This document shows positions 33,664 to 40,862 of a stretch of 64,000 nucleotides of DNA, piece after piece. Source of the stretch: Nocardioides_C sp963700955 (lineage in GTDB: Bacteria > Actinomycetota > Actinomycetes > Propionibacteriales > Nocardioidaceae); assembly GCA_963700955.1 (NCBI GenBank), contig CAVOZH010000011.1, forward strand, positions 62,001 through 126,000, read 5' to 3'. Every line of letters starts with the position of its first letter. Position 1 is the first letter of the stretch. The notes beneath the pieces were generated by a model. That model ran no database searches. It saw only the letters and a program-made list of their open reading frames with translations, and was not told the origin of the DNA. The translations under genes were made by a program, and so were the position numbers.

Positions 33664-34599
33664 GTGACCAACGTGCAATGGCTTCGACTGCTTCTCGGGC
33701 AGGCGATGCTCGTCCTGCTGGCCGCGTGCGCGGTGCAGGGCCTTCCCGAACACGCAACCGATCAGGGCAATGGTTCGGCAAGCGTCTCCCCGGCGAAATC
33801 CGGGCCCGGCACGGCGCTCAGCCAGCTCGCCACCCTCGAGGTGAAGGGGCGGGCGCCGTTGACGGGCTACGACCGGGAGCGGTTCGGCGCCGCGTGGCTG
33901 GACGCCGACCGCAACGGCTGCGACACCCGCAACGACATCCTCGGCCGCGACCTGACCCACCGCTCCTACGATCCCAAGACCCACGGCTGCGTCGTGCTGT
34001 CCGGGATCCTTGGCGACCCGTACACCGACGACCGGATCCGGTTCGTCAAGGGTGACGGCGACCTGGTCGACATCGACCACGTGGTCGCTCTGGGCAACGC
34101 CTGGGTGACCGGCGCGTTCCGGTGGGAGATCCGGAAGCGGGCTGCACTCGCCAACGACCCGATGAACCTGCTCGCGGTCGACGCGTCGGCGAACCGGCAG
34201 AAGGGCGATGGGGACACCGCGACGTGGCTCCCGAGCAACAAGTCGTTCAGGTGCGCCTACGTCGCCCGCCAGATCGGCGTGAAGGCGAAGTACGGGCTCT
34301 GGGTCACGGCGGCGGAGAAGGACGCGATGTCGCGCGTCCTCGCCACGTGCCCGTCACAGCCGAGGGTTCCCGACTCCGGTGCGCCGGTGATCGCGCCGTT
34401 GAGGCTGTCGGAACCGAGCGACTCGGCAGGTTCAGGCGACGGCGGGGCCGGCAGTTCTGCGGAGCCCAGGAACGGCGGGACCTCCCCCTTCGGCAACTGC
34501 GACGAGGCGCGTGCGGCCGGCGCCGCACCTGTGCACCGCGGCGACCCCGGGTACAGCACGAGTCTGGACGGCGACGGGGACGGCGTCGCCTGCGAGTAG
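33664..34599 (+). CDS. Secreted lipoprotein nuclease, GmrSD/DUF1524 HNH plus Excalibur domain
   Basis: 311 aa from the GTG at 33664. The leader WLRLLLGQAMLVLLAAC ends in a lipobox. The DUF1524 HNH nuclease core shows DVDHVV-like DIDHVVALGNAW with D138 and H139, then the asparagine-bearing NDPMNLLAVDASANRQKGDG, a good active site. A C-terminal Excalibur calcium-binding repeat reads FGNCDEARAAGAAPVHRGDP and ends DGDGDGVACE. A secreted calcium-dependent DNase is likely; toxin or nutrient role unknown. Confidence 0.87.
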   Translation: MTNVQWLRLLLGQAMLVLLAACAVQGLPEHATDQGNGSASVSPAKSGPGTALSQLATLEVKGRAPLTGYDRERFGAAWLDADRNGCDTRNDILGRDLTHRSYDPKTHGCVVLSGILGDPYTDDRIRFVKGDGDLVDIDHVVALGNAWVTGAFRWEIRKRAALANDPMNLLAVDASANRQKGDGDTATWLPSNKSFRCAYVARQIGVKAKYGLWVTAAEKDAMSRVLATCPSQPRVPDSGAPVIAPLRLSEPSDSAGSGDGGAGSSAEPRNGGTSPFGNCDEARAAGAAPVHRGDPGYSTSLDGDGDGVACE

Positions 34600-34643
34600 C
34601 GCGCCCTCGCACGGACAAGGGCTTCCTACGGCAGACTCTTCGG

Positions 34644-35603
34644 ATGCTGCACCTGAGAATCTCAGTGCCCTCTGCTTTGGCGGACGACGTGATGAGCGTC
34701 TTGTCCGAGGACCCGGCAGTGAGCAGCCTCTCGACCATCCGAGGCGCTTCGGTCCAGCCACCCGGCGACCTGGTCTTCGCCGACGTCGCCAGGGAAGCGA
34801 CCAGCGACATCGTCGACAAGCTGCGCGACATCGGGCTCCCCCAGGAGGGCACCCTGCACGTGGAACCGGTGCGCGCCTGGCTGTCCCAGAGCGGGTTGGA
34901 CGCCGAGAGGCTCTCCCCCGGCAGCAGCGCCGACTCCGTCGTCTGGGTCGATGTCACGCAGCGCGCCTACGAGGACTCCGAGCTCAACTGGACGTACGCG
35001 AGCTTCATGATCCTCGCCACCCTCATCGCCGGAATCGCGATCGTCCTCGACTCCCAGATCCTGGTGATCGGCGCGATGGTCCTCGGGCCCGAGTTCGGGG
35101 CGATCGCTGCACTCGGTGTCGCCCTGGTACGTCGACGGTTCTCTCTGTTCACGTTGGCCGCGCGGACGCTGCTCGTCGGTTTCGGCCTGGCCATCCTCGC
35201 GACCACGGCCGCCGCGCTCGTCGGCCGGTCACTCGGCTGGGTCACGCTCGACGACGTGACCGGCTCCAGACCGGACACGGCGTTCATCTACACCCCGGAC
35301 AAGTGGTCGTTCATCGTCGCGGTCATCGCAGCCGCGGCGGGCGTCCTGTCGCTCACGTCGGCAAGAGTCGGTGGCCTCTCAGGCGTCTTCATCTCCGTCA
35401 CGACCATCCCGGCCGCCGGGAACGTGGCTCTCGGCCTCGCGTTCGGTTCCGGCAGCGAGATCTGGGGCAGCTCGCTCCAGCTGCTGGTCAACCTGTCAGG
35501 GATGGCGCTGGCGGGGTGGGCCACGCTCGCCCTTCAACAGGCTGTGTGGTCACGTGTCTCCGCGCACCGCGCAAGGCTGACCGCGCGACGGCGCAGCCAC
35601 TGA
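34644..35603 (+). CDS. DUF389 family membrane protein
   Basis: 319 aa. An N-terminal soluble domain of about 100 residues (LHLRISVPSALADDVMSVLS) precedes five or six helices. The family run ILATLIAGIAIVLDSQILVI and GAMVLGPEFGAIAALG is diagnostic. Function of DUF389/TIGR00341 is not settled. It lies between the nuclease gene and the potassium module. Ribosome site is weak; the ATG at 34644 fits the family start. Confidence 0.85.
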   Translation: MLHLRISVPSALADDVMSVLSEDPAVSSLSTIRGASVQPPGDLVFADVAREATSDIVDKLRDIGLPQEGTLHVEPVRAWLSQSGLDAERLSPGSSADSVVWVDVTQRAYEDSELNWTYASFMILATLIAGIAIVLDSQILVIGAMVLGPEFGAIAALGVALVRRRFSLFTLAARTLLVGFGLAILATTAAALVGRSLGWVTLDDVTGSRPDTAFIYTPDKWSFIVAVIAAAAGVLSLTSARVGGLSGVFISVTTIPAAGNVALGLAFGSGSEIWGSSLQLLVNLSGMALAGWATLALQQAVWSRVSAHRARLTARRRSH

Positions 35604-35682
35604 CGACTCAGCGCCCACTGTCGAGGTCGGGTAACCGAGTCGCCGAACGCCTCTCCGCCACGGGACCCGCAGTAGCGATCGC

Positions 35683-35700
35683 GGCGTCAAGATCGCGTCA
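35683..35700 (+). promoter_or_regulatory. Repeat site A, probable KdpE-type regulator box
   Basis: GGCGTCAAGATCGCGTCA, with CGTCA half-sites 11 bp apart as in OmpR-family boxes, 64-81 bp before the ATG at 35764. An exact reversed copy is at 36102-36119. Confidence 0.5.
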
Positions 35701-35763
35701 GTGCCGCGTGAAGGTGCCGTCAACGCTCGACTCACCAGCGAAAGGTCGGCGCACGCTTGCCTC

Positions 35764-36198
35764 ATGACGTCTCGTGCCTTGGAGGACAGCCGGCTGGCCG
35801 AGCTTCCGGCGTTCCGACTGTTCGCTGCCTACTGGGGCAGCCTGCTGGCCGTCGACGTCGGCAAGGTCCTGCCGATCTCGCCGTGGGTGGCGATGTCGCT
35901 CGTGGCTCTCGTCGTCGCAGCGTGCAGCTTCGGCCAGCGGGAGCTGGTGGCAGCGGGGACAGGACTGACCGGCTGGCTGTTCGTCACCGGGTTCATCGTG
36001 AACGACGGCGGTGCGCTCCTGGTCAAGGGACCCGGCGATCTCGGCCGCTTGGTGCTGTTGGTCTCGATCGCTGGGTGCAGCGCGGCGTCGGGGCGACATC
36101 TTGACGCGATCTTGACGCCGGCGAGGCGTGTCGCGATCGCCGGTCGCCGTAGCGTCGTACGCCGCCGCCGACGAGGCGCCCCGCGCGCGAACCCGTAG
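35764..36198 (+). CDS. Small membrane protein of the potassium module
   Basis: 144 aa with about three helices (PAFRLFAAYWGSLLAVDVGK, VAMSLVALVVAACSFG, LVLLVSIAGCSAAS) and a very basic tail (GRRSVVRRRRRGAPRANP). Its start is the ATG at 35764; it ends 8 bp before the transporter gene. The DNA for its C-terminal part contains repeat site B (36102-36119), which is the likely promoter control of the next gene. No family recognised. Confidence 0.65.
   Translation: MTSRALEDSRLAELPAFRLFAAYWGSLLAVDVGKVLPISPWVAMSLVALVVAACSFGQRELVAAGTGLTGWLFVTGFIVNDGGALLVKGPGDLGRLVLLVSIAGCSAASGRHLDAILTPARRVAIAGRRSVVRRRRRGAPRANP
36102..36119 (-). promoter_or_regulatory. Repeat site B, inverted copy of site A
   Basis: TGACGCGATCTTGACGCC is the exact reverse complement of site A; TTGACG occurs twice with an 11-bp period. 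It is about 87-104 bp before the transporter start at 36206 and inside the previous gene. A TAGCGT box at about 36151 could be the -10. Confidence 0.5.
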
Positions 36199-36205
36199 GA
36201 GACAG

Positions 36206-38188
36206 ATGACCAGCACCCCGACACGGACCCTGCCGGTGACCGCCCAGGGCCACCGGCTCCGGTCGTGGCTGCTCGACGGGTCGGGACAACCGACGGCGCA
36301 GCATCTGGGCCCGCACGCGCAGGAGGGGCATGCACACCAGCGGCACCCGTGGTGGAAGGTGATGTGCCTGACCGGCGTGGACTACTTCTCGACCCTCGGC
36401 TACCAACCCGGCATCGCCGCCCTCGCCGCCGGTGCGCTGTCGCCGATAGCCACCCTGGTCCTGGTCGCCCTGACCTTGTTCGGTGCGCTCCCGGTCTACC
36501 GCCGGGTCGCTGAGGAGAGCCCGCACGGCGAGGGTTCGATCGCGATGCTCGAGCGGCTGCTGTCGTTCTGGAAGGGCAAGCTGTTCGTGCTCGTCCTGCT
36601 GGGCTTCGCCGCTACCGACTTCATCATCACCATCACCTTGTCCGCGGCCGACGCGACCGCGCACATCGTGGAGAACCCCCATGTCCCGGCGCTGCTCAGC
36701 GGACACGAGGTGGGGATCACGCTCGGCCTCCTGGCCCTGCTCGGGGCGGTCTTCCTGCGCGGCTTCACCGAGGCCATCGGACTTGCCGTGTTCCTGGTCG
36801 GCGCCTACCTGCTGCTCAACGCAGTCGTCATCGCCGTTTCCCTGGTGCACATCGCCGCCGACCCGCAGGTGGTCACGAGCTGGCAAGAGGCGCTGACCAC
36901 CCAGCACGGGAACCCGGCCATGATGGTGGCGGTGGCGCTGCTGGTGTTTCCGAAGCTCGCCCTGGGGATGTCCGGCTTCGAGACCGGTGTTGCCGTGATG
37001 ACGCACGTCGACGGAGAGCCCCTCACCGGCCCCGAGGGTGAGAGTGAAGCGCACCCGGTCGGCCGAATCCGCGGCACCAAACGGCTGTTGGCGACCGCTG
37101 CGATCATCATGAGCGTCTTCCTGGTCACGAGCAGCGTCGTCACCACCTTGCTGATTCCTCACCAGGCGTTCGAGGCCGGAGGAGCCGCCTCCGGCCGGGC
37201 TCTCGCATTCCTCGCTCACCGCTACCTCGGCGACGTGTTCGGCACCGCGTACGACCTGTCCACGATCGCCATCCTGTGGTTCGCCGGCGCCTCGGCGATG
37301 GCAGGCATGCTGAACCTGATCCCGCGCTACCTGCCCCGCTACGGGATGGCGCCCACCTGGGCCCGCGCGGTCCGACCACTGGTGCTCGTGCTCACCACGA
37401 TCACGTTCCTCATCACCTGGCTGTTCAAGGCCGACGTCAACGCCCAGGGCGGTGCCTACGCCACCGGGGTCCTGGTCCTGTTCACCTCCGCCGGCACCGC
37501 GGTCACGCTGGCCGCACGTCGTGCGGGACAACGCAGGCTGATGCTGGCGTTCGCGGTCATCACAGCCGTGTTCGTCTACACCACGGTCGACAACGTCATC
37601 GAACGGCCCGACGGCGTGAAGATCGGCGCCTGCTTCATCGCCGCCATCCTCGTGGTCTCGTTCGTCTCACGACTCAAGCGGGTGTTCGAGCTGCGCGTCA
37701 CCCGGGTCGAGCTCGACGAGACGGCCGACCTGTTCGTCCGGGACGCGGCCCGCCGCACCCTCCGTCTGGTCGCCAACGAGCCGGGCGCCCGCGACCGGGC
37801 CGAGTACGCGGAGAAGATCAAGCAGATCCGCGACGACAACGACCTGCCTGCCGACCCGGACGTCATCTTCGTCGAGGTGACGGTCACCGACCCGTCCGAC
37901 TTCGAGGCCCGGCTGGAGGTGCACGGTCACGTGCTCCACGACAGGTACAGGGTGCTGACCGTCGAGTCGTCCTCGGTCCCGAACGCCCTCGCCGCGCTGC
38001 TGCTGCACGTGCGCGACCTGGTGGGGGTGACCCCGCACATGTACTTCGAGTGGACCGAGGGCACCCCGGTCGCGAAGTTCCTGCAGTTCCTCCTGTTCGG
38101 CGTCGGAGAGGTCGCCCCGGTCACCCGCGAGGTGCTGCGCCGAGCCGAACCCCGCAGAGACCGGCGGCCCCACGTGCACGTCGGCTGA
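36206..38188 (+). CDS. APC-superfamily transporter, probably potassium (KimA-like)
   Basis: 660 aa with about 12 helices and a cytoplasmic C-terminal domain of about 180 residues. The first helix region is LTGVDYFSTLGYQPGIAALA, then RRVAEESPHGEGSIAML, and helix 3 ATDFIITITLSAADATAH. The layout (APC core plus soluble tail) resembles KimA-type potassium importers more than plain amino acid permeases. The next genes encode a KdpD/KdpE pair, which supports potassium, but this is inference. GAGGAGA-like AGGAGAC site before the ATG. Confidence 0.8.
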   Translation: MTSTPTRTLPVTAQGHRLRSWLLDGSGQPTAQHLGPHAQEGHAHQRHPWWKVMCLTGVDYFSTLGYQPGIAALAAGALSPIATLVLVALTLFGALPVYRRVAEESPHGEGSIAMLERLLSFWKGKLFVLVLLGFAATDFIITITLSAADATAHIVENPHVPALLSGHEVGITLGLLALLGAVFLRGFTEAIGLAVFLVGAYLLLNAVVIAVSLVHIAADPQVVTSWQEALTTQHGNPAMMVAVALLVFPKLALGMSGFETGVAVMTHVDGEPLTGPEGESEAHPVGRIRGTKRLLATAAIIMSVFLVTSSVVTTLLIPHQAFEAGGAASGRALAFLAHRYLGDVFGTAYDLSTIAILWFAGASAMAGMLNLIPRYLPRYGMAPTWARAVRPLVLVLTTITFLITWLFKADVNAQGGAYATGVLVLFTSAGTAVTLAARRAGQRRLMLAFAVITAVFVYTTVDNVIERPDGVKIGACFIAAILVVSFVSRLKRVFELRVTRVELDETADLFVRDAARRTLRLVANEPGARDRAEYAEKIKQIRDDNDLPADPDVIFVEVTVTDPSDFEARLEVHGHVLHDRYRVLTVESSSVPNALAALLLHVRDLVGVTPHMYFEWTEGTPVAKFLQFLLFGVGEVAPVTREVLRRAEPRRDRRPHVHVG

Positions 38189-38206
38189 CCGGCGCACAAT
38201 GAGGCC

Positions 38207-40174
38207 ATGAGCATGCCTGAGGTCCGGATGGAGAAGGGGCTCGCGCAGTACCACGGAGACCAGGGTCGCGGCACCGATCGACCGGGCGCCGAACACGTGG
38301 TGGTCGCACTCACGGGTGGCCCCGAGTCGCAGCTCCTCCTGCGCCGCGGCGCACGCCTTGCGGCACGCACCGACGGGCACCTGGACGCCGTCCTCGTGTC
38401 CCGGCCCGGACGCGGCACGGACCTCTCCCCGACAGAGCTGGCAAGGCATCGCGCACTCACCGAGGCGCTCGGCGGCAGCTTCCACAACGTCGTCGCCGAC
38501 GACGCAGCCGAAGCCGTGCTCGACCTGGCACGCGGCGTGTACGCCGCAACGATCGTGGTCGGCGTCAGCCGCCACGGTCGATGGAGGCGCCCGTTCCACA
38601 CCGGCGTCAGCGACCGCATCGTCGCCGGGTCGGGCGACATCGACGTCCTGATGGTCACCCACCCCTACGCCCGCACCGCGCACCTCGCAGTCCGCTCGAC
38701 CTCCACCCGGGCGCTCGGCCGGCCGCGACTGGTGGCCGGCTGGTGCCTCGCCCTCACGGCACCGCCACTGTTGACCGCGGTCCTGCTACCGCTGCGTGGC
38801 TCGCCCACGCCGGCGTTCGAGGCGCTGGCGTTCATCGCCGCGACCGTCGTCTGCGCCGTGGTGGGCGGACTCTGGCCCGCACTGGCCGCTGCGCTGCTGG
38901 GCAGTCTGCTGCTCAACTACTTCTTCACCTCACCGCTGCACACGCTCACCATCGCCAACGCCGAAGACGTCGCCGCCCTCCTCCTGTTCCTGCTCGTGGC
39001 TCTGCTGGTCGCGTCTGTCGTCGGCGCCGCTGCCCGGCGCAGCCTGCAGGCCGAGCTGGCACGCCGCGAGGCAGACACGCTCAGCATGCTCAACCAGACC
39101 CTGCTGCGCGGCGACCACGACCTGGCGGCGCTCCTGCACGTGGTTCGCGAGACCTTTGCGATGACTTCGGCGGCGCTGCTGCGTCGTACGTCGGGTACCG
39201 GCGAGCACCGGTGGGTGGTGATCGCGAGCAGTGGCCCGGAACCGCCGCGCAGACCGGAGGAGGCCGACACCGGCGCGGAGGCATCCGCGACCACCAGGCT
39301 GGTCCTGCGCGGACGGCCTCTGGCCGCGCACGACATGCGGGTGCTGACCGCGTTCGCCACCCACCTGGCAGTGGTCGCCGACCGAGAACGCCTCGCCGCC
39401 CAGACGGCAGCCGCGGAGCGGCTCGAGGAAGGCAACCGAATGCGTACGGCGTTGCTGGCCGCTGTCTCACATGACCTGCGAACACCGCTCGCCGGGATCA
39501 AGGCTGCCGTGTCCACGCTCCGCACCCCCGGTGTGACGTTCGCGCCCGGCGACGAGAGCGACCTGCTCGCCGCCATCGAGGACTCGACAGACAGGCTGGG
39601 CGCGATCATCGCGAACCTGCTCGACATGAGCCGGCTCCAGACCGGTGCTGTGAACCTGGTCTCCCAGGACGTGGGCCTGGACGACGTCGTGACCCGGACG
39701 GTCCGGGTCCTGCCTGCCACCGACCGGATCCACATCGACATCTCTCCGGACCTTCCCGAGGTCCATGTCGACGTCGGGCTCCTCGAGCGCATCACCGCGA
39801 ACCTGGTGGAGAACGCGCTCCGCTACTCGCCGCCGGAGTCACCGGTCCAGGTGTGTGCCCAGGTCAGCGGCGAACGGGTCCGGCTGCGCGTCGTCGACCA
39901 CGGGCCCGGGGTGCCCGACGCCGACAAGTCCCGGCTGTTCCAGCCCTTCCAACGGCTGGGTGACGCACCGACCGGCGAAGGGGTCGGGCTGGGGCTGGCC
40001 GTCGCCTCCGGCCTCACCAGCGTCCTGGGTGGTCGGCTCACCGCCCAGGACACCCCCGGCGGCGGACTGACCATGACGGTCGACCTCCCCGCAGCCACGT
40101 CGACCCCCGCCGTCGGCGCCCAGACCGACCGGATGCGCGACATCGACAGCCCTCCCGTTACGAGACAGCCATGA
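38207..40174 (+). CDS. KdpD-like sensor kinase without the N-terminal KdpD ATP-binding domain
   Basis: 655 aa. Residues about 28-155 are a universal stress protein domain (VVVALTGGPESQLLLRRGAR, VVGVSRHGRWRRPF). Four DUF4118 helices follow (about 175-280), then a GAF-like part, HisKA with H422 in AAVSHDLRTPLAG, and an ATPase domain with NLVENALRYSP, DHGPGVP and GEGVGLGLAVA. Normal KdpD is about 840-900 aa and begins with a Walker A domain that is missing here; start codon ATG at 38207 leaves no room for it. It pairs with the regulator through ATGA overlap. Confidence 0.9.
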   Translation: MSMPEVRMEKGLAQYHGDQGRGTDRPGAEHVVVALTGGPESQLLLRRGARLAARTDGHLDAVLVSRPGRGTDLSPTELARHRALTEALGGSFHNVVADDAAEAVLDLARGVYAATIVVGVSRHGRWRRPFHTGVSDRIVAGSGDIDVLMVTHPYARTAHLAVRSTSTRALGRPRLVAGWCLALTAPPLLTAVLLPLRGSPTPAFEALAFIAATVVCAVVGGLWPALAAALLGSLLLNYFFTSPLHTLTIANAEDVAALLLFLLVALLVASVVGAAARRSLQAELARREADTLSMLNQTLLRGDHDLAALLHVVRETFAMTSAALLRRTSGTGEHRWVVIASSGPEPPRRPEEADTGAEASATTRLVLRGRPLAAHDMRVLTAFATHLAVVADRERLAAQTAAAERLEEGNRMRTALLAAVSHDLRTPLAGIKAAVSTLRTPGVTFAPGDESDLLAAIEDSTDRLGAIIANLLDMSRLQTGAVNLVSQDVGLDDVVTRTVRVLPATDRIHIDISPDLPEVHVDVGLLERITANLVENALRYSPPESPVQVCAQVSGERVRLRVVDHGPGVPDADKSRLFQPFQRLGDAPTGEGVGLGLAVASGLTSVLGGRLTAQDTPGGGLTMTVDLPAATSTPAVGAQTDRMRDIDSPPVTRQP

Positions 40175-40845
40175 CCAAGGTCCTGGTCGTGGACGACGAC
40201 CCCGCCATCTTGCGAACCCTGTCGATCAGCCTGCGCGCACACGGCTACGAGCTACGTACGGCGACCGACGGCCGCACCGCTGTGTCACTCGGCCGCACCG
40301 ACTCCCCCGACCTGGTCATCCTGGACCTCGGCCTGCCGGACTTCTCGGGGGTGGAGGTCCTGCGGCAGCTGCGCAGCTGGAGCCAGGTCCCGGTGATCGT
40401 GCTGTCGGCTCGCGACGGCTCGGACGACAAGGTGGAGGCCCTCGACGTCGGGGCCGACGACTACGTCACCAAGCCGTTCGGCATGGACGAGCTCCTCGCC
40501 CGGGTGCGGGCCGCCGTCCGCCGCTCCGGCGCCGAGCTGAGCGCCGAGACCGTGCAGACTCCGGCGTTCCGCATCGACCTGGCCGCGAAGCAGGTGTGGC
40601 GCGACACCGTCGAGGTCCGGCTGACACCGACTGAGTGGGGCCTGCTGCAGGCGCTGGTGACCCGCCCGGGACGCCTGGTGTCACAGCGCCAGCTGCTCCA
40701 CGAGGTGTGGGGTCCGGCGTACGAGGCCGAGACCAACTACCTCCGGGTGCACATGGCGAACCTGCGACGGAAGCTGGAGCCGGATCCGTCCCGCCCCCGG
40801 TACTTCATCACCGAACCAGGCATGGGCTACCGGTTCGTCAGCTGA
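40171..40845 (+). CDS. KdpE-like response regulator
   Basis: 224 aa. Receiver domain with acidic VDDDP, phosphoacceptor D52 in VILDLGLPDFSG, and VIVLSARDGSDDK and DDYVTKPFGMDELLA. The DNA-binding winged helix has LTPTEWGLLQALVTRPGRLV and ETNYLRVHMANLRRKLEPDP with YFITEPGMGYRFV at the end, very KdpE-like. Likely binds sites A and B. The stop is 18 bp from the convergent ATPase stop. Confidence 0.93.
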   Translation: MTKVLVVDDDPAILRTLSISLRAHGYELRTATDGRTAVSLGRTDSPDLVILDLGLPDFSGVEVLRQLRSWSQVPVIVLSARDGSDDKVEALDVGADDYVTKPFGMDELLARVRAAVRRSGAELSAETVQTPAFRIDLAAKQVWRDTVEVRLTPTEWGLLQALVTRPGRLVSQRQLLHEVWGPAYEAETNYLRVHMANLRRKLEPDPSRPRYFITEPGMGYRFVS

Positions 40846-40862
40846 TCCGCCGAAGAGCTCCG

